A stretch of DNA of 64,000 nt, from contig CM063249.1 of assembly GCA_032158295.1 (NCBI GenBank), positions 1,954,501-2,018,500 on the forward strand. The letters run 5' to 3'. Under the pieces are notes generated by a model. It was not told where the DNA came from and did no database searches. It worked only from the letters and a program-made list of their open reading frames with translations. Source of the DNA: Pycnopodia helianthoides (Eukaryota > Echinodermata > Asteroidea > Forcipulatida > Asteriidae). Numbering within the stretch: the stretch's first letter is position 1; each line of letters opens with the position of its first letter. The position numbers and the translations under genes are program-made. Positions 1 to 11,475 of the stretch are shown here, piece after piece.

Positions 1-68
1 AAGAAGACGGCAAAAAACATCAAGAACAATACTGTTGACCAGCAACACGGCATGTTGAGCATTGTTAG

Positions 69-1094
69 TTGCAAACTTGCAAACTTGCAAACTTGCAAAC
101 TTTCAAACTTGCAAGCTTGCAAACTTGCAAACTTGTAGACTTGCAAACTTGCAAACTTGCAAACTGGCAAACTTGCAAACTTGTAGACTTGCAAACTTGC
201 AAACTTGCAAACTGGCAAACTTGCAAACTTGCAAACTTTCAAACTTGCAAACTTGCAAACTTTCAAACTTGCAAACTTGCAAACTTGCACACTTTCAAAC
301 TTGCAAACTTGCAAACTTGCAAACTTGTAGACTTGCAAACTTGCAAACTTGCAAACTTGCAAACTTGCAAACTTGCAGACTTGCAGACTTGCAAACTTGC
401 AAACTTGCAGACTTGCAAACTTGCAAACTTGCAAACTTTCAAACTTGCAAGCTTGCAAACTTGCAAACTTGTAGACTTGCAAACTTGCAAACTTGCAAAC
501 TGCAAAGCAAAACTTGCAAACTTGTAGCCACTTGCAAACTTGCAAACTTGCAAACTTGACAAACTTGCAAACTTGCAAACTTTCAAACTTGCAAACTTGC
601 AAACTTGCAAACTTCAAACTTGCAAACTTGCAACTTTCAAACTTGCAAACTTGCAAACTTGCAAACTTGTAGACTTGCAAACTTGCAAACTTGCAACTTG
701 CAAACTTGCAAACTTGCAGACTTGCAACTTGCAAACTTGCAAACTTGCAGACTTGCAAACTTGCAAACTGTGCAACTTGCAACTTGCAAACTTGCAAACT
801 TGCAAACTTGCAAACTTGCAAACTTGCAAACTTGCAGACTTGCAAACTTGCAAACTTGCAAACTTGCAACTTGCAAACTTGCAAACTTGCAACTTGCAGA
901 CTTGCAAACTTGCAAGCAACTTGCAGACTTGCAACTTGCAAACTTGCAACTTGCAGACTTGCAAACTTGTAGACTTGCAGACTTGCAAACTTGCAAACTT
1001 GCAAACTTGCAAACTTGCAAACTTGCAAACTTGCAGACCTGCAAACTTGCAAACTTGCAGACTTGCAAACTTGCAAACTTGCAAACTTGCAAAC
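69..1094. repeat. Octanucleotide minisatellite, unit cttgcaaa
   Basis: About 1 kb of an 8-bp unit, cttgcaaa, with variants gcagactt, gtagactt, tcaaactt, an actgg variant and 7-bp units (gcaactt). The first half is almost strictly in 8-bp register; 7-bp units become common after about position 600. Because 8 is not a multiple of 3, three units (24 nt) encode an eight-residue repeat (LQTCKLAN on +, CKFASLQV on -) and long open frames appear on both strands without being genes. Higher-order structure is visible: a 48-bp step at 132/180 and a marker unit gcaagcttgc at 111 and 447, 336 bp (42 units) apart. Confidence 0.95.
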
Positions 1095-1559
1095 GAAGTG
1101 TGATGTGACTGACACTCAATAGCATGCAGTACGCAAAGTGCTCAAACACGTTTGGCTCAGTGCAGGGTACAATAACTTGTGGGGAGGGGGGAGGGAGTTA
1201 AACATCCTTATAAATACAAAATTACCCATCCATTCATTTCCCTCAAATCTAATGCAGTATAGATACAACTTCAAAGGCCAGGTTAATGTAAAGCAGTGCG
1301 GGGCATGCTGCGCCCCTGTTAATTTGAAAGAAAAAAGAAGAAGAGTTTTACATCCTTTTTACATATCCTTAAAAATTAAAATTTTTATTACGTATCTATT
1401 CGACAATAATGAAATAACATTAATTGTCATCAGAATCAAAATTCATCACCAGAATCAGTCGTGTCAGCACCAATAACTCATATGAATTATATGCGTTAAC
1501 GTTGTTTGTAGCCAAGCGCAAAAAGTTGATCAAATATTTCAAACTTAATTTATTTTTTC
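1095..1559. other. No gene seen
   Basis: AT-rich sequence with a G-rich patch near 1180-1196. Short open frames here show no recognisable family. Confidence 0.5.
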
Positions 1560-1963
1560 AAGAGTGACACCTTCTGATCGGGAGAACCATTTAAGTTCTG
1601 TCGAAACCATTTCCTTCGGTTTCGGCTTAGTGCCTAGCCTGTGGGGAGCTAGCTGGCGCATGGCTCGCGCTCGCTCGACGCGCTCTGCATTCAGAGAAAA
1701 ACATAAGAAGGAAACAGCCCCCTCTACTGCTCATGCAGAGGGAGATCGGCGTTCAATACGCCAGGCTGATACCCATTATAAGCGCGCCTGCATCAACTTT
1801 CATTTGCGTTTGGTAAAAAGGGTACCAAACACTGTGACAAGTGGTTCGATCGAGTGATTAATTCTGCAGCGCGGTGCCGTCGCCCGTAAAAAGGATGTTG
1901 TCCTGTCAATTTTGACACATCTTTTACAATGGATTGTCAACTGCTTCGACCGTTAAACAAGGT
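1560..1963 (+). other. CpG-richer segment, possible first exon
   Basis: This stretch has more CpG than its surroundings (repeated gcgc, cgcg and ctcgac motifs at 1650-1700 and 1860-1890). It ends in a short ATG frame at 1929-1961 (MDCQLLRPLNK) followed directly by a good splice donor, aag|gtatga. A small candidate exon bounded by ccccag and gtacag lies at about 3055-3073. The combination would fit a promoter plus first coding exon of an unknown gene, but no family is recognisable and no further exons could be traced. A decayed repeat is equally possible. Confidence 0.2.
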
Positions 1964-3675
1964 ATGATTTATTTCCCTTTTTATGTGAAGTTAAGCAAGA
2001 TGCTCATTGTAGCTTTTTAATGATTAAGTTATCGTTTGATCGAAGCTGCAGCGAGGATCGAGTGTGCCAACAACCAAGACGCCCCCCTCCTTTTCGTGAT
2101 CATTAAGTCTACAAAATGGTTGGATGATTTGCATCTTCCTCCAAAAGATAATTTGCGTTGCAATACACCCCATCAACACACATGCATAAGCGCATTGTGT
2201 ACTGCCTTACGCCCCATTACCCATGGTATCATAAGAATAAGAAGGATGGCAAAGTGTTGTTAGCTAGCTAAGCTAGCTGTCCTATGTTTGGAGTCATAAT
2301 TTGGCGTGTTCGGATGACCTTCTCATGTTTTGTATGGTACTTTCTCTGTGGATGTGCATCATCAATGAACAGTGTACTGTGTTTTGAAGAAGGAGAAAGG
2401 CAGACCTGCGTGCATCAAACATGTTATTTTTATAATGTATGTCGGATCATGGAGGTCGGATCATATTGTTTGGGGGCTGGTAAGGGGGGGGGGGTGGTTG
2501 GTGGGGTTGACTGATGTCTGATGACTCGGGGAAGACAAAAAACCTTACTTTTTATGCAGTTCACAACAAAGATGGATACAAATTACTCCTGTGAATTCAC
2601 TGTCACTTTTTCACATTAGTATGAGTGACCTATTTTGAGTAGGCCTAAGCCCGTGTTCGAATTGGCTAACAGTGAGTTACACTTACTATGACTGTTGCTA
2701 AGGGTGTTGTTAAGGACGTCCAGTACTTCAATGCTTGATGATGTTGAAATCTAGCCGTAGCTGTAGCGGTCAATTCAGACACAGCCTTTAAGATGTTATT
2801 TTGGGTCAATAAAGTGAGTGAAAAAGTGGCTGTTGGATTTTGCATCTTCAAGAGTAATGCAGTAACGAAAGTTACACGCATTTTTCTGTAATAAACTTTT
2901 TTCTCTTCATTAATTGATTAGTCTCCTGGTGTTCTAGTCAGAACTCTGAAACATGATACAACTCAAACTGTGTACTGCATGTTAGTGTTTACTGTTCTCT
3001 AGACTAGACTCTAAATTTGCTGTCCCATTGAGAAGATTCATTTTTTTCCCCAGGCAACTGAGAGAACTTCAGGTACAGTCAACGAACTTAAAGCCAAGCA
3101 AATTATTTACTTCAATCAAAGTATTAAAACAAATGGTACACTTTAGCCTAATTTTATTGTTGGCCATGTAACAAAAAATGTATCACATTTCTCTTTTATC
3201 TGGACTTACTGAAAAAAAAAAGCATTGGAAGAGGTATTTGTTATTTTAAAAGCTATTTTTCCTTTTTTTAAAAGCCATTTTTCCCAAGTCGGTCGCCATG
3301 CTGCCCTCGCCCCTAGTTTTCAACAAATTTATATTGTATTTAATACTGATCTTATTATACTGTAAAATTACTTTTTAATTGTTGAATACAACAGGTAATG
3401 ATAGTTTAGTTGAAAATTATGATGGGGATAATCACAAATATATCATTAAACAATTATTAACTAAAAAAAGGAGTCAGCCTCCTAAAGGAAGCAGGTGGAA
3501 ATGAAAAACTTGTAATTTTCGTTATGGCCTTTGTCCATGGGTCCCTGATGTAATCTTTATTAGAAAAGACCCAACCTTTTTATTAATTCAACTAAATGCC
3601 ATATCTACAATATTGCTTGTAAAAAGAATTACTTTTTCCAAATTTATACATCAGGTGCATTATCTGGAACGTCTT
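1964..3675. other. No gene seen
   Basis: Mostly AT-rich. It holds a G-run near 2486-2496 and short random open frames without family resemblance. Confidence 0.5.
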
Positions 3676-3790
3676 AATAATAATAATACAAGGCATTTAT
3701 ATGGCGCTCTACAAAGAACTCCGCGCCTCACATCAACAACATAATTTAATACACTGAAATACAGAAAATGCAGTAAAACAAACAAATCAT
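3676..3790 (+). repeat. SINE-like repeat with (AAT)n start
   Basis: Begins with taataataata and continues into catttatatggcgctc. The same layout (an AAT run, then tttatatagcg, then an A-rich tail) recurs in the same orientation at 46255-46400 in a cytospin intron. It is a dispersed short repeat; the family name is not known to me. Confidence 0.5.
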
Positions 3791-4041
3791 AAGCTGGGAA
3801 ATAGGTGAGTTTTGAGTTGGCGCCTGAAGGTCGCAGTAGACGTCTTAATTTCTGGATGGTTACAGTACTTCAAGTTTAAAGAGTACCAACTAAGACTGAC
3901 TGAGACTGACAGAGTATTTTTCATATCAGGGCACAAATTTAGGGTAAAAATTCCACAAGAGCACAGGACTTGTAGTACATGTACATGTACATGTAGATCA
4001 AAATTTGTATTGCCTTGAAGTTAATTTACAAGACCACAATC

Positions 4042-4440
4042 TTAAAGGAACATTACAGAATTGGTTTTTGCTAACAAAACAGTTGCTGGCAGTGTAAGCA
4101 CTTTATGTAATCCACCATACATAAACTGACAAACCTGTAGAAGTTTGAGATCGATCGGCCATCTGGATCACGAGAAAATAGCGAAAAACCGATTACACGT
4201 TTGTATGAAATCATATAGATTCAACAAATGAATAAAATGCTCACTGAGCGATAAACTCCAATCGGAAAATTAGTTTATTCATTTCTCATCAAATATGGCA
4301 TTTCAGACAGAAATATTTCAAAGGATGTTTTCTACTACCATCATCATTAGACTGTGTAAGTTTTATGTAAATAACTAAATCTGTGATCAAATGTATATTT
4401 TTCAAGTTTTTTTCTTACCAATTCTGTAATGTTCCTTTAA
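4042..4440. mobile_element. Inverted-repeat element (MITE), family A copy 1
   Basis: A 399-bp element with perfect terminal inverted repeats of at least 24 bp, beginning ttaaaggaacattacagaat and ending with the reverse complement. The outermost TTAA on each side may be the target duplication, as in piggyBac-type insertions. There is no coding capacity. The interior carries a core of about 60 bp (4130-4188) shared with several other repeats in the window. Confidence 0.85.
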
Positions 4441-5058
4441 TGAGAAAGAAGTTTCTACAAAGTTGAACACAAAAACTGTTTTTTTTTTAACAAGCACCAA
4501 GAGGAAATTTATCTCACTTGTCTTATGGGTAAGTTGGCCTATGATACTCAACAGAATTTAAAGAGACTTATTTTTGTACAGACCCAAAAGTCAACATTTG
4601 AACATTGGTTCTTTTCGTTAAAGATTATTACACAGTGAGTTATAAATGAAAAACAAGATCGCCAGACTTGTCTGGTTGTGAGTTTACTGGTCAAATGCTA
4701 AAATCACTGGCCTCGGGCCTGTCGTCCAGTATACAATTTGAGCCCTGCGTATTTCATTGTGAAATTAGGTTTAAAGCTGGTATCTTTCCCTGCCTTTCAC
4801 ATACTGTGGAACCTGGTTTGAATCTCACCTTTGACCCAGAGCCTTGTGCGTTGTGTCTTCAGTACCTCCCTTTTTGTGCATTTTTTCCCTCTGGATTTGA
4901 ATTTCTCTTCCCACTTCTTTGAATGTAAAACTGAACATTTCTTGTTCTTCATAGCCCCCAGCATTATGATCCTTTTGTTTGTTCTTATACATTGGGCTTG
5001 TGATCAATTAAAATGAAAGATAAATATATTATATTGTAAATTCTTAAAATAACATTAT
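4441..5058. other. No gene seen
   Basis: AT-rich sequence with no recognisable repeat or coding family. Confidence 0.5.
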
Positions 5059-5176
5059 ACAATTGTTGCCTGCGGTGACATTGTCAATGGTGTTTTGTAC
5101 ACCCGAGGGGGGCAAATGGCACCCGAGGCGAGGGTGTACAAAACCCATGGACCATGTCACAGCAGGCAACAATTGT
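5059..5176. mobile_element. Palindromic fold-back element, copy 1
   Basis: A hairpin-forming inverted repeat: the left arm starts acaattgttgcctgcggtga and the right arm ends tgtcacagcaggcaacaatt. Internal arms gtacacccgagg and its partner gagggtgtac pair as well. It has no ORF of its own. A second copy lies 121 bp to the right. Confidence 0.8.
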
Positions 5177-5297
5177 TTTGTTATACCTCTGTCTTGAATT
5201 CTTAGTAATATTTTCCTCATCTGAAGGACTCCAATTTCGATGATAATCTCTCTCCTTTGCTGCACAGAAAGTGCATGAGAGGAGAGTGGTACATTAT

Positions 5298-5439
5298 ACA
5301 ATTGTTGCACACTGTGACGGGGTCCATGGTGTTTTGAACACCCGAGGGGGGAAATGGCACCCAAGGTAAAGCCGCGGGTGCCATTTTCCCCCGAGGGTGT
5401 ACAAACCCATGGACCCCCGTCACAGCATGCAACAATCGT
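5298..5439. mobile_element. Palindromic fold-back element, copy 2
   Basis: Same family as the preceding palindrome and slightly longer. The arms start acaattgttgcacactgtga and end cacagcatgcaacaatcgt. The centre is itself palindromic (ggcaccc...gggtgcc). Both copies are flanked on the right by ttttgttatacc, which suggests one duplicated unit or insertion into a preferred site. Confidence 0.8.
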
Positions 5440-6010
5440 TTTGTTATACCTTGGTAACATTATTATTCCTCTTCTCAAAGTTCTGTTGTCATCTTCAAAC
5501 ATTACGACGGAGTATAAACCACTAGTCTAATAAGCAGATGAACAGTTGTTCAAATAAGCAACAATTCTTCACTATTCCCTCGAACCCGCAGTTGTTTTGT
5601 ACAAAGCGCTGGAAATTGACCAACGGTACGATCAAGGTAATGTGTACATGTACACCGGTAAACAAAACTCATGTTACCCTCTGGCGCTGTGCGTCATGTG
5701 TTGTGCGCATCCTTAGCCATGGTACATGCGTTTTTGTATCACATCACATGATTGATTCTCGACCAATAAAACTTCACAATTTGTTACCGAGGTATAACAA
5801 GGATATTTGTTGCCCGCTCATGTGATCGTTCTGCGCCAATGAAAATACAGCATTCAAGACTGAGGTATAACAATAAGTATTGTACAAGACTACTATAGTA
5901 CACAGGTAGTCGTCCAAAAAATGAATTCAATGAATGACAAAATGGAAGGTTGTCAATATCAGTCACGCTTCCAATTCCATCCTGTTCCTCAAGGTTGACC
6001 TTGGGCGACT
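5440..6010. other. No gene seen; partial palindrome-family fragment
   Basis: The motif gaggtataacaa occurs at about 5789 and again at about 5861. It resembles the outer flank of the palindromic elements and may mark decayed copies. No coding family is recognised. Confidence 0.4.
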
Positions 6011-6221
6011 GGGCCCAATTTCAAAGCAGCTTAGGCACAAAAACTAGCTAAGCATTAAACAAAGTTATACTATCTGACTATACCAGAATAAGGTTACCAG
6101 GGGGAAAATACCATGTCACATTACAATATGTGACTGGTGTCCAGCTTATTTTTTGCTCAGAGCAGAAAGTTGTTTTTATAAGCATTCTGCTTTAAAGCAG
6201 CTCTATGAAATTGGACCCTGG
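6011..6221. mobile_element. Inverted-repeat element, family B (gggcccaatttca ends)
   Basis: Starts gggcccaatttcaaagcagc and ends with the approximate inverse, gcagctctatgaaattggac. The interior is rich in taagca and tgcttac motifs. This is the most frequent dispersed family in the window; recognisable copies or fragments lie at about 30330, 31154, 32147, 33881, 43806, 48252, 51233, 52600 and 54290. Confidence 0.7.
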
Positions 6222-6932
6222 TTTTGCATTAAGTGTTTGAAGTTATTAGTTTTTACAAAGGTCAGTTATGTTTACGTCCATTGTACTGTAGAGCAATGAC
6301 AGAGATTGTACATGTGTAGCTCTTAATAGGTCACATGTGATTGATTGCAAGTTTCAATGATTTGACAGCAAATGGCTTCAAAGTACAGTAGCCTTTAAAC
6401 CAAAAGTTCATTTTAAAACAGCTTAAAGGGGCCATTCAGAATAACATTAATTTTTATTTTTTTTTAAAATTGTTGTTGGTTGTGTCAAAAGTGATAACTT
6501 AAACTAGAAAATTCAGTTTGCAATTCAAATCATAGAACCCCCCCCCCCTATTTTTTAAAGGTTACAAAGGCACAGAGGTCCCATCCGGATCATCTGTCAT
6601 GTCTGTCATGTCTGTGCTCTCCTTTGTTATTGGTCAACTTTGTTTCGATAGCCAACCTCAATGCCTGATGGGGAGATGGCAAAATTGTCCTCTTCTGTTT
6701 TAACTAGAAAGTTGCATGCTGGAAGCCAGGAAAAGCCATTGAGAACACCTGAGCTGGGAGAAGATTGATCTAAAATATCTGCTTCATTTGAGACATTACT
6801 TTGTTCTTTACAGTGAATAGGGTATCTGTCAATATTTAAAAAAGGAAATTTGCGGTGGGTGGGTTGGTCGAAACAATTCGAAAAAAAGGTAGAAATTAAA
6901 AAAAAATTGAACTGTCATGTCAGTCACCGTGG
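6222..6932. other. No gene seen
   Basis: AT-rich with homopolymer runs (C9 near 6539, T and A runs). No recognisable gene or repeat. Confidence 0.5.
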
Positions 6933-7159
6933 AATAGACCCTTCCCATGAAATATGTAAATTACATTCACGCATGCGTACAGATGCTGCTGGTTGGCAAA
7001 CGCCATAGAGTTGTGCACAAGGCAGACGCACAAACGCGTGTGCGTCACGCCACCATCAGTCCCATACAAAAAGGCACGATGTTCACTCATTTTGCCAACC
7101 AGTAGGGAGAGTGCGCACGCGCGATGTTCAATTTACATATTTCATGGGAAGGGTCTATT
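6933..7159. mobile_element. MITE with perfect 29-bp inverted ends
   Basis: A 227-bp element. The ends begin aatagacccttcccatgaaa and match the other end exactly as an inverted repeat over 29 bp, followed by a second inner inverted pair (ctggttggcaaa / ttgccaaccag). The interior is CpG-rich (gcatgcg, acgcgtgtgcg) and non-coding. A decayed relative is visible at about 33520-33615. Confidence 0.85.
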
Positions 7160-8244
7160 GCCCACACTGGCCTGATACAGTGTACATGTACAATGTGTTG
7201 TCCGTACATGGACTCTTTGTATTGCCTTACTGCCCCTTGAAATGTGTCAGTAGCACTTGACACATTTAGTTGGTAGAGGTGCCCTTTATCAATGCAAAAA
7301 CTAGCAATGCAGAACGAAGTACCAGGCCTGCGTACATAATACAGTAAATACGAATAGTGCACAATTCAAGCTACTGCGGATTGCCCTAAAAACCGCTTGA
7401 TGTTTCCTATTAGCGCGCTGCAATTTCAATATCCCATTACGGCAGTGACTCATCAACAACCTTGAAGGTGCAGAGCTTGCTGTGCCCCACTCTGCTGATA
7501 TGGATGATGAGAAAACGCCAATCCTGCATCGGTGTCATTATTGATGGTCTGTGCGCTGACATTAAATCAGTTATTCTACCCTTTTTTGGGCCTGGTCGTT
7601 TATTTTCTGTGTTAAAATGGTTGCATCAGGAAACAAGGGTTCTTGTGTGAAATTTGATAAGTGAATTTATTGCAGTCAAGTTTTAACACAAGAAATGATG
7701 GTTTTCCTCTAGTTGCGGTTATGAAATTTGACTATTTTCCCTCATGTATCATTGCACAGTTAACTGGTTAAGTCCTTTTCTACAAAATATAAAACATAAG
7801 GGTGTACGTTGGCTTCTCTATGGATTATGCTTTTAAAAATTGCTTAAAATTTGTGAAATTTATACATAATTTGTGGAGTACAATGTACACAGTACATGTC
7901 CGCTTTTTGAAAATAAATCAAATGATATTGCACTGTTCATGAATGTTATTTTTATTTGTTGAAATGAGAAGAAATTCTCTTAACAAAATTTCCACGATTT
8001 GTAAGGGTGGTACATGTACACTGTACGCATTCTTAATTTGCTTTGAATTATTCCTTGAAATTCCAATTTACCAAACCATAAGTTGTTTAAATGAGATTCC
8101 TAATTTTGTACACTGCAGTGATCAGTAGTGCATTGAGGTGCATCACTTTCATGCTGTGATCCATCTATGAGGTCGTCCTTATTAAACAAGAAAGTGCATG
8201 ACATGTACAGCTAGGTACACTGTAGGCCTAAATGTGTGTTGCCC
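7160..8244. other. No gene seen
   Basis: AT-rich sequence with scattered tacatgtac motifs. No coding family is recognised. Confidence 0.5.
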
Positions 8245-8649
8245 TTAAAGGAACATTACAGAATTGGTTTTTGCTAACAAAACAGTTGCTGGCAGTGTTA
8301 GTACTTTATGTAATCCACCATACATAAACTGACAAACCTGTAGAAGTTTGAGATCGATCGGCCATCTGGGTCACGAGAAAATAGTGAAAAACCGAATATT
8401 TGCATGAAACCATATAGGCCTACATGTACAGTAGATTAAAAAAATGAATAAAACGCTCCCTGAGCGATAAACTCCAATCGGAAAATCAGTTTATTCATTT
8501 CTCATAAAATATGGCATTTCAGACATAAATATTTCAAGGGATGTTTTCTACTATCATCATCATTAGAACGTGTAAGTTTTATGTAAATCTGTGATCAAAA
8601 AGTATATTTTACAAGTTTTTTTCTTACCAACTCTGTAATGTTCCTTTAA
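8245..8649. mobile_element. MITE, family A copy 2
   Basis: Same orientation and structure as the copy at 4042: TTAA plus aggaacattacagaattgg at the left and the inverse at the right (with caactctg instead of caattctg). It carries the shared core at about 8333-8390. The last 20 bp recur at 18184-18203, inside the broken middle LTR of the retrotransposon. Confidence 0.85.
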
Positions 8650-9429
8650 CTGTATTTAGTGACTAGCCAGCTTAACCAGTAACTAGCTTTCACTCCGCCA
8701 GCGTTTTCACTAGTTCAGATTTCATAATAAATAGGGGTGCTTTTCACCACTGAACAAGCCAGCCAGACCACTTGAGAGAATTTTGACGCCCACTCAGGTG
8801 TTTTGACGTAGTATGCATTTGGCCAGTGGACCTCTGTCATGGGAGAAGAAGTTTAAAGACTGTTTGCACTGACATTACATGTGGCTACGTATTACTGTCT
8901 TCCGATGGGCATGTACATGTACCATTCAAATTGAATGTAAGGAATTTTTTTTTAAATTAATGTTTTAGTGTCCTGCCTTTTTTTTTTAAAGAAAGGAGGA
9001 GGGCCTTTTTAAAAGTATTTTTTAAATAACTTTTGAGCTACATACATTGTGGTGTTGTGGATCCCCCAATTCCAGTCCAGCCATCTAAACTGCCATCAGG
9101 GCGGAATTTGACTCCCAGGGGCTTATCATACCATAGAGCAAGGACAGAGAATGATCATCCTCCCTGTACTTCAGTTGTAGTTGACGACTTCAATTGGGTC
9201 AATATGCACCCATTATAAAAATGTAAACTGTGTATTACATACTGTACATTATGGTGCCATGGAACTGGGAGTAGTCAGAACACCTGTCCATCAATTTGTA
9301 CCACACAAGTGTTTGGGGTAAATTGTCCTTGCCAAGACACCCCTCTGAAAAAGAAAAAATTATAAGATCAGCCTACATCTAGAGTCCTTGGTATGATGTG
9401 ACCTCCTGCTGATGAGGTGATGATGTACA
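8650..9429. other. Left flank of the retrotransposon insertion
   Basis: Non-coding flank ending ...gatgtaca immediately before the LTR. Its final four bases, taca, equal the first four bases after the right-hand LTR at 28568, consistent with a 4-bp target duplication. About 560 bp of this flank (8.64-9.20 kb) reappears in degraded form at 18184-18795. Confidence 0.7.
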
Positions 9430-11298
9430 TGTAGCCCGGAAAAGCGACACACTACGTTAATCAGAGAAATTTAGAAGAAAAAAACTTATCTTTGGGGAAC
9501 TCGCTTATTAAACGCAACACATAAATTGATCGAGTAGGGAAAAGTCGCAAGGAAGTTAATAAAATAGAGACAGAAACTGGTTCTTACGTTCTCAACTATA
9601 AACAAAAATACAAAAAAAGAATTTAATGACTCCAGGGTTGATCAAACAAATAAAATGTGAAAAGAAGTTATTAATCTAGACTTGATTTGTAATGAGGAGA
9701 TTAACAATCCAAGATTGTGTTTATGACCTGAGACCACAAAGTAACTGAGGTAATTCTCAAAAAAACAAATTGATTGAAAGCAAAACAAAATCCACTTTGA
9801 ATATCAAACCACTAAGATTTGTTTCGAAAAGAAATTGTGAAAGTCACATTCAACCGGAATAACAAAATTGCATTTGGCAAAACAAAACTTGAATGAGTCT
9901 ACCCAAAAAAACTAATAACAAAATAAAAACCTAAAAACCAACACAGTATATAAGAGGGTTACAATTCAATCACACAACTTTGACAATTATCTGTGTAAAT
10001 GAAAACAAAAATAGAAAGAAGCAAATAAGTAAATGGCAACATAAAGCAAAACTGTTGTCTGGATTATACATGAGTTAACTACTCCAATGTAAATGATTAA
10101 AATCTACAATAGACATTTAGCCTTTTCACTCGCCACAAAACCAACTGTAACTCTACAACTACCAATCCTTCTTAATGTAAACACTGTCCAGAGTTACAAC
10201 CCAGGCTACAGTGTGTGAGACAAACTCAAACTTCACTGAATACCTAATGAGCAAATAAGGTGGAACACATGTCATTCTAGCAAGGAATAGACTAGTCCCA
10301 AGTATTTCCACAATAAAGGCAACTACAGTATACTGACAAACTATAAATACAACAACATCTGTTGACAATCACTCAAAGAGGGACTAAGAGACAAGTCTAA
10401 GCTTCTGATACACAAAAGTCCCTCAGGCAATACACATATTTCTCTAAAACAAAGCAGCTTAAGTCCGAGCATGGAAGAACTCCCTCCATGGTCTGAGCAT
10501 AGAGCAAAGGTCTGGGGCAGTTCAAATATATCAAAGTCAAGGAAAATAGCTTTAACAGTTCTCAACAATGCATCTTTTAAAGTGGGACTCCTGGTCAAAT
10601 CCAAAAGGAACAAATTGAGTGTACTGAGAAGAGAAAACCAATCTCTGGAAATGCCAGTTAAATCACAACTAAAATTTTACCATTTTAATCTCAAGTAAAC
10701 AGGGGCCTAAAACTATAATTAATCCAATACATTATACAGCAATTAAAAAAACACAAGAATGACCTCAGTTCTAATACTTTTTCCTGCCAAGTACATTGTA
10801 TATTAAAAACATCAGCTTATCAGCAGATTGAATGTGGCTCATTACAAAATAAAGTACAAGTGACTCGAAGTACTGTTCACATTTTAAGGAAAACTTCAAA
10901 CAGTGTAAAGCCCATGGAGGAAAACTTAGTCATCTTTATATAATGTAATATCCTCTTAACAAATCAATCAATGAAAATAAATATATAAAAGGGTTGAACT
11001 TACCGGTTAAATAGCAGTAATACTTGAAAACAGGCATGGGGTAAAATATCACAGCTTGTGATGCAATCAGGAGAACACATGAATGTGGAGTGTTCCCCTT
11101 GTGCTGCCAGGCTGCTATCTGAAATGGGTCCTTAATCAAAGGGGCTATTGTTGTAAGGTGTATCTTATCACAGTGTTATTTTACCAGGGGGAAACTTACT
11201 GAGAAAGTTTTTATCCAGGGGGCGGAAACTAAAGTGGCTATTAACCAAAGCAAAGTATGTTGAAGCATGGAGGTGGTTGAAATTATTCCCTCTCTACA
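9430..11298 (-). repeat. LTR A (left, 3' LTR of copy 1)
   Basis: Full 1869-bp LTR. In element orientation the base-purine stretch aaatggtggtgag (+ positions 11299-11311) lies directly upstream of it and is a plausible polypurine tract. A run of seven A at about 9612 distinguishes LTRs A and C from B and D, which have eight. Small open frames inside the LTR are repeated unchanged in the other LTRs and resemble no protein family. Confidence 0.9.
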
Positions 11299-11475
11299 CT
11301 CACCACCATTTAAAATACATTGTTGTCCTCAACAATGGGCATTTACTAATTATAAAAAAAAAAAAAAAAAATCTAGTTTTTTTTTTTTGAAGGAAAAAAA
11401 AAAAACAACCAAAAGTTCCACAGTTATTGAAACCAAAATTTGATCTACACTTATTAGGGGGGAAAAAAAAACAAT

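Noticed and set aside
62..1149. Several long open frames encoding LQTCKLAN or CKFASLQV repeats
   Set aside because: They arise from the 8-bp tandem repeat, which is open in several frames on both strands; no independent coding signal.
1564..1857. 97-codon frame in the CpG-richer patch
   Set aside because: No recognisable domain, and low-complexity Arg/Ser composition explained by CpG content. Kept only as a possible first-exon region.
10159..11139. Small frames inside the LTRs (also at 19495-20475 and 27428-28408)
   Set aside because: They recur only because the LTR recurs; no protein family, no start context, AT-rich.
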